Part shown: positions 1 to 11,700 of the stretch, one piece after another
Position numbering within the stretch: position 1 is the stretch's first letter
Layout of the letters: each line of letters starts with the position of its first letter
NCBI GenBank assembly: GCA_005406025.1
Contig: BGZK01001195.1
Location: 124,001-188,000, forward strand
Length of the DNA: 64,000 bases
Source of the DNA: Eumeta japonica
Taxonomy: Eukaryota > Arthropoda > Insecta > Lepidoptera > Psychidae
Direction: 5' to 3'
Position numbers and translations under genes: made by a program
Notes under the pieces: model-generated
Database searches by the model: none
What the model was told of the DNA's origin: nothing
What the model saw: only the letters and a program-made list of their open reading frames with translations

Positions 1-650
1 ATCTTACATACGAAATAGTTCATTGACACCATGATTATAGCGTTTGCGTATTTATATCAGGAAAATAAATGCACACAGACGAACTTAGAACCGCCTGCTT
101 TTTTGAAGTCGGTTAACAATGCGTCGACGATACCCTGAGAGAGATCTCCCGTGTTGTTAAGAAAGCTTACGTAAACTAAGATTAGAACGGAATTGGTTTG
201 TGTGAATATTTGTGAACGCTGTACTCGGGAATGTCTGATGGTGTGTATATACATTCCCGCGACAAATAGACGACGGGTGAATGACCTCAAAAATGCTCCA
301 TTGGTAAAAATCGTTATGAAATATATCGTAGTAGCGTCTTTACAATACGAGATCATTACTTTAAGAACAAAAATGAATGTTGCTTATTATTATCTGTTAG
401 ATATCACGATGAAAATTGTTAAATATTATCACATGAAAATAACTATATAATTATGATTAATTGAAAATTATTAAAATTAATGGAAAATTAATAATTACTA
501 TTTAATTGCGTTAATTCTATACTTTAAAAATTTAACGATATCTATACATATAATAAAACTGTAGAAGTCAAATGTCTGTACATAAAAAAACGCTAAAAAC
601 CGAGTCTGGGGGATATTAAAAGTAAAGTAGTACATATCTAGATTTTTTTT
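1..650. other. AT-rich left edge, no gene seen
   Basis: No gene is supportable. Overlapping open frames on both strands (57-356 minus, 193-450 plus) have no recognisable domain. The stretch near 85-120 reads on the minus strand as a GACTTCAAAAAAG-type motif, which I associate with dispersed repeats in moth and butterfly genomes; this is a recollection, not a search result. The rest is AT-rich filler. Confidence 0.4.
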
Positions 651-750
651 GTTGATTGATGATGATTGATGTTGATTGATATAGATTGATGTTGATTGAT
701 ATTGATTGAAGTTGGTTGATGTTGGTCGATATTGGTTGATAGTAATTGAT
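651..750 (+). repeat. Decamer tandem array (GTTGATTGAT-like)
   Basis: Ten consecutive 10-bp units lie in exact register, consensus GTTGATTGAT with substitutions at the first four positions; the TGAT end is nearly invariant. The array starts after a T-run and fades into AT-rich DNA after 750. The 10-bp period is close to one helical turn. Confidence 0.8.
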
Positions 751-1027
751 ATTAATATATATAATAAGTATAAATATCTGTATAAATAAAAGAAAAATTG
801 ACCATGTATGTCCGACCGATTGGATATTTTTTTTTTTTGTTTTCTTTAAAATCGTCTAGAGAAGGTTTGTATATCAAAAAATTTCTGAAAAGTTAATATT
901 TTCAATAGTATTTTTAATAAGAAGGAAAGTGACTTTTAGTTTAACAGTTCTGTTGTCACATGTATTTATGGTACCAGAAAACTAACCAATGAATATTAAA
1001 AGTCTGTAGTTTATTTATATTCAATAA

Positions 1028-1609
1028 ATGTCGTCAAAAAGTCGTCGGAATATCGGTCGGCGTACCGATGACGCCCGTCGGAATCGTCAATATCGACTCA
1101 ATGATGAAATTAAGGAACACTGAACAACGCTTAGAAGCAAATCGATTAAGAATTGTTCAATCACGATTAGATATAACTCCGGAACAAAAACAATAGTCAA
1201 GTTCTCCACGCTCAGTTCGAGCTTACACAAAAAGAAAATTAGAGCGTCGACTAAATAGGCAACCTAAAAGGATAGTTCAATATGAATGTTTGACGTTCAG
1301 GTACGATTCAACAATAAATTATGCTGCTGATGTATCGGTCGAGTTCGGAACAATGAACATCTCGTGTCAATATTGTGATGCATTAAGATTTCACCATGAA
1401 CCACCAGGGGTTATGTAGTTTAAATGGAAAAGTCAAACTACCAAAATTGCTACTGCCACCAAAACCACTAGAATCACTGCTGTCGGGCCAAGTAACTCAA
1501 TCTAAACAGTTTTTTAAAAATATTCAAAGGTATAATAATTATTTTCAAATGACATCATTTGGGGCGAATATAATTGGAGGACAAGGTTTCAATCCGACTT
1601 TCAAGGTAA
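1028..1609 (+). pseudogene. Decayed Helitron-encoded protein, N-terminal part
   Basis: The reading starts at an ATG (1028) with a basic Arg/Asn-rich N-terminus, then breaks at stops and frameshifts. Around 1300-1400 it resumes with VEFGTMNISCQYCDALRF followed by HHEPPG, and after a frameshift with NGKVKLPKLLLPP, NIQRYNNYFQMTSFGA and GFNPTFKV. This order (Cys-x2-Cys, GKVKLP, then YN..FQMTSFGA) is what I know from the Helitron-like N-terminal domain of Rep/helicase proteins. Only the first part remains and no Rep or helicase motif follows. It is clearly non-functional, with at least two frameshifts plus stops. CTAG-type Helitron ends lie just downstream. Confidence 0.75.
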
Positions 1610-1689
1610 ATTATTTTTGGAAAAACACGTATCATATAGACAAACATTAATAACAAAATTAAAAGAAAAATTGTAGTTATTTTCAATGA

Positions 1690-1717
1690 CGCCCAGCGAA
1701 GCGGGCCGGGATGCTAG
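1690..1717 (+). repeat. Helitron-like 3' terminus (hairpin plus CTAG)
   Basis: A GC-rich stretch has GCCC (1691-1694) pairing with GGGC (1703-1706) across an 8-base loop, followed 7 bases later by CTAG (1714-1717). A short hairpin just before CTRR is the Helitron 3' signature. The base after CTAG is A rather than the usual T, which weakens the call. Confidence 0.45.
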
Positions 1718-2194
1718 ATACATGTAATAAAAGTGTAACCGACCGATATATGTACTTGGGAAACATTTATGAAAAACGAATGTCTCTCCAAGGTCTTTGT
1801 AAGTGCAATAGAAGCCTAACAAACATTTTTAACATTTCTATCTGTCTAGTTGTATGTTTATTAGTTCCGGAATAACAAAATAATTACTGTTCCGAATCGA
1901 ATACGATTTTCAAGGTGTGTTGTTGGAGATCTAATTTTAAAAAATGGGACATATATCATCTCTATCTCCGCCTAGAAGCTGAGTTACATGCAAAACTCTC
2001 TTGAACTGGGAACTGTAACTGAATATATGAAACTATTTTTAGAATCTCGTGGGAGTATGGTTTTAAATCATGTCATGATCTATTATTTACTTCTAAAGTA
2101 GATTATAATCTCTTATTTATTCTTATTATACTTTTAAAGATTGAGACGAGCGTCGTCATCAGTCCATATAAAAGATCAGGGAATTCATTCTACG

Positions 2195-2226
2195 TTCATG
2201 CAGGCGGAGCTGCGGGCGAAAGCTAG
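2195..2226 (+). repeat. Helitron-like 3' terminus (hairpin plus CTAG)
   Basis: GCAG (2200-2203) pairs with CTGC (2210-2213), then GGGCGAAAG runs into CTAG (2223-2226), followed by T as expected for A|T target insertion. The sequence upstream from about 1795 is probably the body of this non-autonomous copy. Confidence 0.5.
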
Positions 2227-2519
2227 TTTTTAATAAAAAAGTGTTTCCGCTTCTTTCCGGCTACCTAAACACATAATTAAAAAAATGAAAACGGGTGTGT
2301 CTGAAAGTAGATACGAAAAATGGAAAAGAGACGATAAGAGAAAGGTAATATAAAAGAAAACAACGATTTTTAAATGTTAGTCTGTCTGCCTGCTTACACA
2401 TATTTTTGAAATTACAGAGTGGATTTTAATGTGTGACTTATGTGAATAGATAGAACTCGAGTTGGAACAGAATATAGACTTTGTTTGATTTGATTTGTTC
2501 TGAAATCTAGAATACAAAT

Positions 2520-2650
2520 GGGGTCGAAACCGAGTGTCGCATTGGGATCAGAATCAAAAGCATGACCGTGATCGAAATCTAGAATATTACCAGAACCAGA
2601 ATTGAAAGCGGGATCGAGATTAGGATAGACAGCAAGGTTTTTCCATTTAA
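2520..2650 (+). repeat. Degenerate GGGATCGAGATC-like short-period repeat
   Basis: A run of 6/12-bp-like units (GGGATCAGAATC, GTGATCGAAATC, GGGATCGAGATTAGG) has strong decay. The same kind of repeat recurs in opposite orientation at 33580-33715. The minus-strand open frame over it (2412-2678) is low-complexity and not a gene. Confidence 0.55.
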
Positions 2651-2676
2651 AAGATGAATAAACACATTGTATATTC

Positions 2677-2706
2677 ACGTGGGCAAAACCGCGGGCGGAA
2701 AGCTAG
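2677..2706 (+). repeat. Helitron-like 3' terminus
   Basis: Very similar in its last bases (GCGGGCGGAAAGCTAG followed by T) to the terminus at 2195-2226. The hairpin is imperfect. It probably ends a second non-autonomous copy containing the degenerate repeat just upstream. Confidence 0.5.
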
Positions 2707-2944
2707 TTATAGGGCTATAAAGCTATAAAGCTAGTTTTATTACATAATACCAACAGAGAAAATCTATATGAATATTAAAATTAATATTGTGGAATAAAAG
2801 AAATAAATTGTATATACAGATTGAAAAAATAAAAACATTACTCATTTTATTGCTTCTGAATTTAAAATAAAAGAAAATAATATAATACTTTTCTATGAAT
2901 AATTTCAAAGTACCATATTATTATTAATATTATAAAAATCATTG

Positions 2945-3045
2945 ACCGAAATTCACGCCATCTCCGAGATATGTAGGCAGAGACCACAGATTTCCACATA
3001 GTTGCGATCTTTACTCCTCTACTCTTCGTGCAATAAATCAAACCG
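2945..3045 (-). mobile_element. RTE-like LINE 3' tail, fragment
   Basis: Read on the minus strand, this holds a decayed version of the end of an RTE-type LINE open frame (AAAGATCGCAAC, then TGGAAATCTGTGGTCTC). Two more copies of the same tail lie at 29735-29880 and 61090-61380, both also minus strand. No coding capacity remains. Confidence 0.5.
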
Positions 3046-3710
3046 GGTGTGTTATATTAAATGATGTTTTAAGTTTTGACTATTATTGTTTGGTTAAAGA
3101 ACTCTCTAAATTACAACCTGCTCCTCACTTTCAATGATTAACTTCTAATAACCTATTAGATTGATAGTGTATTAGACTGAATTTAATTCTCTAGAATACA
3201 CTCCTTCCAACTTATTCCATTGTTAACTTAATCAGTAAACAAATAATGTATCTTTACTTTTCTTAACTTTTCATAAAATTATATTTATGTTATGGATAAG
3301 TTAAATAAGCAATATATTCAATTGCATAGCAGTATAGCTAACAAGTCCTAAGCAAGCGAATATCCAAATCAACCTTCACTGCGTAAGTTAACCGTATCGG
3401 GGCACAAAATAGCGTAGGACCGCGGTGTTCAAAGAGTAAACGAGGCACAGATGAGAGCATTTATATTGTAACTCTTAACTTACGTTATTTATCACGTTAT
3501 TCTATAAATCATGTATATACTGGCGAAGTTTAGTTATGTTTAGATTACATTTTTAACTTCTCGCTAAGAAAATTATAAATTTTCGAAAACCGGGAAGTTA
3601 TTGGTTTTAGCCCGTTTCTCGAAAATCGAGTTTTCATCAGATCTCGACATTTTAAAGCCTTAGAAAGCTTCCCTGACTATTTTACGATGGTGTCCGTGTG
3701 TCTTTGTGGA

Positions 3711-3735
3711 TGTGTGTGTGTGTGTGTGTGTGTGT
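3711..3735 (+). repeat. (TG)n microsatellite
   Basis: About 12 uninterrupted TG dinucleotides. Confidence 0.95.
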
Positions 3736-3899
3736 TTTATAGAGGAGGAAATACATTTGCATATTCAACAGGTTTAGGGTTTCGCCTGGATATGTCGGAC
3801 TCAAGATATTAATACCGACTAAAACCTTCCCTTCCTCCAGCCTCTAATCCCCGCGAAAATCGCCGTTAAGTATTACTTCGCGGGGGGAGGATCTAGTTG

Positions 3900-6125
3900 C
3901 CGCTCTTCGTTCTGGTAGCTAGATGTTATTCTTCATTTCTTCTAGTTGCTGTTTCTTGCTCTTCTTCTTTCGATGGAACGCAATTCCGTAAGGACTCCTA
4001 TAGCAAACGTGCTAATAGCGTTCCAGGCAGCTTTTGTTGACAACATTGCTTCTACGTGTGTCTCTTTTTAGATTATCTGGTTTAGGATTGTCTGCAATTC
4101 ATCACGCTGCAGATTAAAACGGGGGCACACGAAAAACAAGTGCTGCACGTCTTCTGGTTCTCCTGGGCAGGACGGGAATGAATCTCCGATGGGCACTCCG
4201 ATGAATCATCGCGCTTGGAGCGGTGGTGATACGCTTGGAAGCAGCCATGTCTTAACACCATCTGTGTCACCATGGTTACGGAACAGCCAAACGTCAATCT
4301 GGCGTATGAGGTGATGCATCAATTACCATTCTTTGTAGCATCCCACTGTAGCTGCAATCGGCATATACTATTCTTCTTCTCTGAGTTCCTCAGCACTCTG
4401 TGTGGATAACCTCTTTCGTTGGTAAAGAGTTTGTCTTTCCTCAACTAGAACTCCGGTAGAATTCCGGTAATGGCACACACTACTTCCTTGGATATTGTGT
4501 GGAAGGCACTGGCTACTCCCAGAGTAGTCAGTCGATAGACTGGTTCAGCTTCTATCCACGTTTCTTGGGTCCCTAGCGCGTCTGACCAAATGGATATTTC
4601 ATATATGAGCAATGATGTTGGTCACATCAGTAGTCTTCTACTTTGACTACTGAGGACAACAGTAGTCTTTTGCTTTGGTCCTCCGACGTTAGGCATCAAT
4701 CGTGATAGCCTAGCTCTCACTGCTGATGCTTTGGCACTCACGTGTTCGACTTGCTGTTTGAAGTTGAGCCGTGCATCAATCATCACTCCCAGATATCAGA
4801 TATATGGTTTTGACGTGATTCCTTGCTATCCGACTTGCAATTTAATAGTTTCTGTCTTCCTTCTCCTGGTGATCAGCACTGCCTCGGTCTTATGTTTAGC
4901 TAATTGTAAGTTCACCGTATCCATCCACTGGTTGATTCGTTCGAACACCTCATCGGAGGCCAGATTTATTTCGTCGAGGTGTTTCGCAACTGTTATTGCT
5001 ACATCATCAGCATATGCCACGAGTTTGACTTCTGTTGGCAATGGTACTTTCAATAGGCCATCATATATGATATTCCATAGCAAAGGACCAAGGACCGAAC
5101 CAACAGTTATTCTGTATTCTTTTGGGCCTTTCCCCGTATCATACTTCAATACCCTGTTTGTAAAGTAACTTGCCACTACCCTATACAGGTAGTTCGGGAT
5201 GTTTTTTTCTTCCAGAGCCCGCATAATGCAGTCCCAATTGGCGGAGTTGAAGGCGTTTCTGATATCTAAAGGGGCCACCAGACTGTATTTATTCGTTCCT
5301 CCCTTCCATCGAGTCCCGGTGATCGAATCCTTAGCTGTATTAACGACAATGTTGATAGCGTCTACAGTTGATCGTCCTTTCCGGAATCGATCCATACTGG
5401 TTGTCTGCCAAAAGTGGATCGACTAGTACTTCTATTATCTGATGGATGATGCATTCTAGTATCTTACCCGCCGTATCGAGCATGCACAGTGGACGGTAAG
5501 ATGATGGTTCCTCTGGTGGTTTTTTTCTCTTTTGGGAGCAATACCAGTCTATGCTGCTTTCACCTACTAGGAAAGTGGCCTTCTTTGAGACATGTACGTA
5601 GGTCTCTATGAATAATTCCGGCGTTGCTTTAATAACTGTTTTAAGCGCGATATTTGGGATTACATCTAATCCCGGTGCCTTATTATTGCCTACTCGGTTA
5701 CAGGCATCTATCAGCTCTTTTTTCGCGACAGGTAGAATATCTTCAGATTCGTCTTGAACTCTCGGATAGTCGAACTGACGTCGCTATAGGAACAGCGCAG
5801 TCACGATCTTCTATAGGAGTTTTGGTGACGTCATATGTGACGTCATAGGTGACGACATTGGCTGGCTCTTTAGGTGGGCAATAGCCACCTTATATGGCCT
5901 TCCTCATGGGTCCTTCCCTACTTCCTCGAAAAGTTCCTTCCAACAGCATCCTTTGCTAGCTTTGATGGCTTTAATTCCCGACGGGCCTTTTCGTATTTTG
6001 AAACCAGCTCTACAGAGTTAGATCGTCGGTAGCAACGCTGAGATATTCTTCTTTTTTAGACACTCTGGACGAAGAGCGCTGATGTGATCGTTCCACCAGT
6101 GCACAGGATGTCTATGGACAAACTA
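3900..6125 (-). mobile_element. 5'-truncated R1-clade non-LTR retrotransposon relic
   Basis: Minus-strand remnant of a reverse-transcriptase ORF. Reading 5' to 3' from 6125 down: WWNDHISALRPECLKK; NNKAPGLDVIP near 5705-5651; KPPEEPSSYRPLCMLDTAGK near 5525-5450; the RT core with LDIRNAFNSANW and YADD (4826-5395); then a decayed C-terminal knuckle near 4297-4080 (LRHGCFQAYHHR) and AMLSTKAAWNAI near 4030. The motif order and wording are those of R1-clade elements. The upstream endonuclease domain is absent, as expected from 5' truncation during reverse transcription. Several frameshifts separate the blocks. A GC-rich tail near 3840-3900 may be 3' UTR. Confidence 0.85.
4826..5395 (-). pseudogene. 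Reverse transcriptase core fragment (R1 clade)
   Basis: The longest intact frame in the window, 189 codons. It carries FRKGRSTVDAI, then LDIRNAFNSANW (RT motif A with its aspartate), GSVLGPLLWN (motif B region), and VAYADDVAI (motif C, the catalytic YADD pair), then KHKTEAVLITRRRK. The segment before GSVLGP reads YRITVGSVLG, so the usual GVPQ-type residues before it are missing, consistent with a small in-frame deletion. It lies inside the larger LINE relic, and the flanking blocks of the same protein are in other frames. The first methionine is probably internal and not a true start. Confidence 0.85.
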
Positions 6126-8530
6126 CGTTATTATAGTTTTGCCGTTAAAATTTGCGAAAAGTTGCAGAGATGGCCTTTAGGATCAACCGAATTCCAATTT
6201 TTTTTTCTCGATTTATGATGTTTTTATTTTAATACTGGAGTTTTAAAAAAAATGATAAAACTTCCTACAAAAACTTATTTTATTTATTTTTGAAACAGAC
6301 TTCAAAAACAACTAATCAGTCGTTTTTGGATTAGGTTCCAGCTAAAGCAAGACAAAAAGAACATAATACACTTGAACACGAAACGTTCAAAAAGAGATCT
6401 TCTTCTTAAAACAACAACTGTGTCTTATTTATCTTTGCACCCAATTTACAATGCAGGTTCAAAAATCGACATAAAGTATATTAGTGCAATAAACTGATTG
6501 TCATACTGACAACTCTATTCAAAATATTAGAACGCGTATTAAAATTAATAAATACTTTTAAAAAAGCTTTCTACATGACAATTTGATTTCAGAACCAATA
6601 AATCCAATTCAGATGCGACAGTTAATTGTCTTATAAATAACAATAGAACTAACTTAAAATATGTGAAACAAATCCACTTTACAAAATTTACTATTTATAA
6701 GACACTGACATTCACTCACTGTAACAACAATGTTTACAAAATTGCAGCCAATTTGCATCAAGATATTGCCAGAACTATCAAGTCAGTTTGAAGTTTGAAT
6801 CTAAAGACAGAATAATATATATAACCGTAATAGATTTGTTAGTGCGTAAGCTTCATACGATTTAGGACTGAGAGCAAATAATCTAGGCATATGAAAATGC
6901 TCAACATTTTTCAGTGTAGTGTTCCGCTAAAAGTACGCCGAGCTCATCCCACAATCTGTCATTCCACACTAATCTTTTCTTTTTTTTCAATTTTTTTTTT
7001 TCAAATACTTTTTCTCGTGATTTCATTTCTTTTTACATGAAAAATCATGAAGATCCTGAAAATTTCAAGTCAAAATTTTAATATTTAAAGGTCGCTCCAA
7101 TTTTTTTAACTTTTCAAATCGAGTACTTTATATCTATTAGAGCAACTTCTAAACATGAATATTAACGAACTTAATATTCATGTTTAGATTTGAAAAAAAA
7201 TAATCGTTTTTTTGGGTCACCCTAATATATGTATATATATTATACATATTTATATAATTATTAAACGTAATAAACCATTTGATTATAAAAGATTTAAATA
7301 ATGTAAGGTAAGTCTACAAATAAATATTAATTAAGTAAATAAGAATGCGGCAGGTGTCAAGAAAATAAAGTTTAAAAAAACTGAAAAACACGCTTTAAGA
7401 TAAAACGAACTAAAAAGTGAAAAATAATTCACATGGGGCGCTTTGTGCCATATCTTTCGTAATGTTTTTGGACTAAACGTACCGATCGAATATTTTCGGA
7501 TACGGATTTATCGAATACCTCACGCTTTTTTCACAATAATACTAATATCTTTATTGAGAATTATTTTTCAATTTTTAATTCGATTTATCATTAAATCGTG
7601 TTTTTTTAGTATTTTTTAAACCATATTTTATTTTTTTAAAGTTTTAGTCTCAAAACGATATCAATAGTATTTATAACTAAAAGCCTTGGTTTTAGAATAT
7701 CTTACGCGTGGCAATGAATTTAAGTTTATATCATTCATGTGTACGTAACTATTCCATTTGATCTAACGCATCGCTGTTATATGGAAGTTCCTTCTTAGCT
7801 TTAAGCAATTAAGTTCTTCTATTTGAATTCCATTTAGTGACTTAAGCTACATAAGCCTGTCCGGCAGCAATCAACCGAGAACCAGATAAATAATTGCGTA
7901 ATCTACCGTATAACGTTGCATTGACGACCTGAGATTCACAAAGCGACATGATATTTTGAAACACCCTCTCGCCGTTCATCTCTCGACACGTTTATATTGT
8001 ATCATATTCATAGATGTATAAAAAAGACATCTTTGATCATTTTATATTATATTAGATTGGGTGATTTCAAAACTGAGTAATTTAAACTGATTTCAGAAAT
8101 TCAAAATTTCTTTTAAAATCTTCAAATTTAACAGATTTTTATGTAATTTAAAAATTTGAATTTTTGTTTGCAAAATTATTAAATTTAATTTATTTTACAA
8201 TTTTTTTTTCAAATTTGTTAAATTTCATAATATGTAAATAACCTTTTTTTTAATTTTCAATTTCAAATTTTCAAAATTTCATAAATTAAAATATTTCAAA
8301 ATTTTATTTTTCAAAATGAGTAATTATTGCATTGCCATCGGTCCTTGATAAATCTACAAAGTTTAAATGGAATATGATCTTTCAAAGTGGGTCAAAATCG
8401 TGTTCAAACGAGTTCGTCACAACCAAACAAACAAACATACAGATGAAACTAATGTTAAAAAAGAAAACTCATAAAGTATTCGGAGTTCTAAGGTGTGACA
8501 CATCTGTTCGCCGTTGTTAATCTATAGGCG
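6126..8530. other. AT-rich intergenic DNA, no gene seen
   Basis: Between the LINE relic and gene A. Mostly A/T runs, with several AAATTT-rich stretches at 8100-8330. Apart from the perfect hairpin at 7148-7188, nothing is recognisable. The small frame at 8332-8520 has no domain. Confidence 0.6.
7148..7188. repeat. Perfect 18-bp inverted repeat, 5-base loop
   Basis: The left arm 7148-7165 (core AAACATGAATATTAA) pairs perfectly with 7171-7188; the loop is CGAAC. Possible miniature foldback or cruciform-forming site; no known RNA family recognised. Confidence 0.8.
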
Positions 8531-8664
8531 AGTGTGTCACGCGGAGCGCTCCGCGCCAAGTCTGCGACCGACTCACATCTCGCCAGAACGAAGTCAGCCG
8601 TTGCGCCGTCGTGGACGTGCAGCGTTGTTATTTAATTCGTAACGTATATCGTTTTGAAGTAGAA
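8530..8664 (+). promoter_or_regulatory. CpG-rich promoter/5' UTR region of gene A
   Basis: A local GC- and CpG-rich island in AT-rich DNA directly upstream of the gene A start. It contains a perfect 16-bp palindrome CGCGGAGCGCTCCGCG (8540-8555). The transcription start cannot be fixed by eye. The start codon that follows has G at -3 and G at +4. Longer frames through this region depend on a GTG start (8611), which I reject for a eukaryotic gene. Confidence 0.5.
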
Positions 8665-8722
8665 ATGGCAAGCCTTGCTGCATTCTTTACTCTCCTCGTG
8701 CTGTCCGTGTGGGTCCAAACCG
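8665..8722 (+). CDS. Gene A exon 1 (signal peptide)
   Basis: Encodes the hydrophobic leader and ends in phase 1 at ACCG|GTGAGT, a strong donor. The ATG is the only one in frame between the upstream stops and the hydrophobic stretch. Confidence 0.85.
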
Positions 8723-11700
8723 GTGAGTGGTTAAATTATATTATTTTGCAAATGTTAGCCTCGAGGGAGCGTAAGCAATATTATAATGATAATGTTTTTT
8801 TCGTGTTATCTTATGTTTATTTTTGACTCTATAATGTCGTAAACTGAATAGAAAAACAGTTCTCAGTCCGTTGACATTTTAACATCAAGTATGTATTAGA
8901 ATATATTGAATGTAGACAGACGGCTCTGTAATAATTTCTCCGTCGATATTTACATTGTAAAAACGATAAACACAAGGCGCGCCTTTTTAAACGATTATGA
9001 TGTCATAGCATTACATTTTTCCTGGACTGATTTACATTTACTGTGTGATAACTAGGTACATATGATAAATAATGATAACCGGAAAATTCATATGGTGTGT
9101 TTATTTAACTGATTCATATGGCAAATTGCAAATGGAAGTTTTAATCAATTTATTCGATGATCGTATTTATACTTCATTATTATGCTTTCCCGTAATATTT
9201 TTGATTGACTAGTTCATCGTTGTTCGAACGATAAAGTATAGAAATGTAGATTTTAAATACTTATATTAGATTTTTTTTCACTTCATTAATGCCCCTTTAG
9301 AAATAATTAAGTTGGTTACATGGATTCTCATGCAAAGTAAAAACAATGAGAAATTAATACTTATGATAAATTAATAGGATAAATAAATAGGTAATAGGTG
9401 TACGAGATTAAATCGTCGTGACATAATGAACTCTATCATATTTTTTTATAATTTATCTTTATAAGAGTTGACTTTCAACGACTTTTGAAAGTCTATAATT
9501 TTAAAATGACAAAAAAAAACTCGCACACGTAACTCAGTGATTATACGAACTTATTCACGCGTAACATCATCTATATCATTTTTTATTAAAATCCACTGTG
9601 GTTTCTTAATTAACCCTTCAATTTTCCCCTTTACTTACTATTACGATAGCGTGTGAACCGAACCTCTAGTTTTTTTTTACACAGCGGTTTCGTACTCAAT
9701 ATGTAGAGAATACTTAGTTGCCTAACGGCTTTCGCTTTCGCGATATCACCTCCCGATGTACTCCCAACGCCGGTCACTGACACACTTGCGATCGCTTCGT
9801 GTTTTTAATACGCCCTTTGTTTTGCTGGGCATAGAAGCATTCGCTCTCTCTTGTGTGATAAAGTACCTAGTAGCGAAAATTCTGTGTCTATGGTATGTAA
9901 AGTGTAAAGAACATTTGGTTGATTTCATTTCAATTTTAAAAAGAACGATTAAACCTCACAAGAAGGATGTTCAGCCAAAATACGAGTTTATAATTACTCA
10001 TAATATTTTGCCTGGATAAGTTTGGTATTAATTGAATTTAATCGTCCTATACAATTTGAGCGTTATTTAAATTGGTAAAAGGATAAAGTAACGTATTGCC
10101 TTTTTTCTGGTTTCCTAATACCACTGCTGGGACACACCCACCCACAGCATCTCTTTATTTCAGCTTCAAGAGTTAGGAACTTTGAGCTCATCACGCTGAC
10201 CTGGTGCGGCTTGGGGCTGCTAATATCCGTTTTGATCGTCTTTATGACAACGTCCGGAGACGACTACTTAACATGGTCTCCGAGGCAAAAAGCGAATACT
10301 CCAATTCGATTTCAATTAAAAATTCATTGATCAATTCGCCCGTGTTCAATATACGAATACGTTACTTTCCGGTTCAAAGGTAGGGCTCTCAACCACTCAA
10401 CTAACACCGCCCTCTCTCTCTTTATATTTCTTTCGGATATTTGGATACGACTTATATTTCTCATCGATTTGATTAACTTTACTTACTCTAGATTTTAGTA
10501 AAGGAATGGGACATAACACAAATAAAAGTTGAGTAATTAGACCGTTGTTAAAATAGATTACATCTCGTTGTAATGATCGCTATAATTTACTCCTTTATCT
10601 GTTTTACACACAGTAAATGGATGTTATCAAAATGTCAGCGTCGGCACGCTTCGAGAATTGAAGACGCGGACATCTTCGGCTAAATAAAGAACGGGAAACC
10701 ATTAGAATCATAGCCATATCATTTTTTTAAATTATCCAATAACAAAAGGAATCAATAAACCTTATTAGCATTTCGCCATATACCTTCAAGGCCGGTGACA
10801 GAATGGATGACATCAACTCTGTCTTCCTTCACAAATAATAGTGAATTATTCGTATCATCTACAAATGTATGTTTATTTATACATGTCTTTATATACGATC
10901 GTTTATTTACTTATATAATTGCTAAATTTGAAATAAAAATTACATTTTGCCAAAGCGGTTTATAAGAAATCAAAAATCTTCGAAACAAATAGTCAACGTA
11001 AAGCGTATCGGCCAATGTTTGCCCATGTGGTCACATAAATATCTGTTCTCTCTTTTCACTAAATTTAATTTCTTACGATGCCTCATTGATAATTTCATTA
11101 GTAACGTAAACATTTTGGCCACTAGACGTCCACTAATGGAAATCCGCCCCTCCTCTAGATTTCCAAAACCTTACGATAATTGGTTACCAAAACCGATGGT
11201 AAACCACGACCTTTACTAAATTGTCAGTTCACGTAGTCCGTGGTCGCCACTAGAGGTCATCGGGTTATCAGTTCTACTCGCGATGTAGACCTATATCTAC
11301 TTGAACTTGGTAATTCCATGAGGTACGTCGGTTACTTTGATTCGTCTACCGACTACCCAGTTTTGGATTTTATCTCGCAGTATATTATATTGTAAAGTAG
11401 ATGTAAAGAACTATTATACTAGTACTAAAACCAAGCCCAATAAATATAAAACAATACCAACATAAATATTTTAGAGCGCAAAGAAGAGAATACTAAATTC
11501 GAGTAAGACTCTTTCAAATAACATAAACCTGGTTTTAGTTACGTGCAATTTTCAGAAAATACTATAAGGTGATTATGATTATTTTTAATGTCGTAAACCT
11601 GTCCTTAATCAGTCGATTTGTTTTGAATTATTAAAAAAAAAAAATCCTTTTTTTAAATTGTTTCGCAATGACACTATTCGAAAGGGCCTCTCATAAGTAA

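Noticed and set aside
4731..5168. Plus-strand 145-codon ORF
   Set aside because: It is antisense to the R1-clade reverse transcriptase frame and has no domain of its own.
8611..8826. Longer ORF around gene A exon 1
   Set aside because: It depends on a GTG start and reads through a strong splice donor at 8723. The ATG at 8665 and splicing explain the sequence better.
9746..10019. Overlapping ORFs on both strands near 9.75-10.0 kb
   Set aside because: No domain, no splice context; the less AT-rich composition suggests an unrecognised repeat rather than a gene.
10296..10425. tRNA gene
   Set aside because: Only an A-box-like piece; no cloverleaf and no clear B box.
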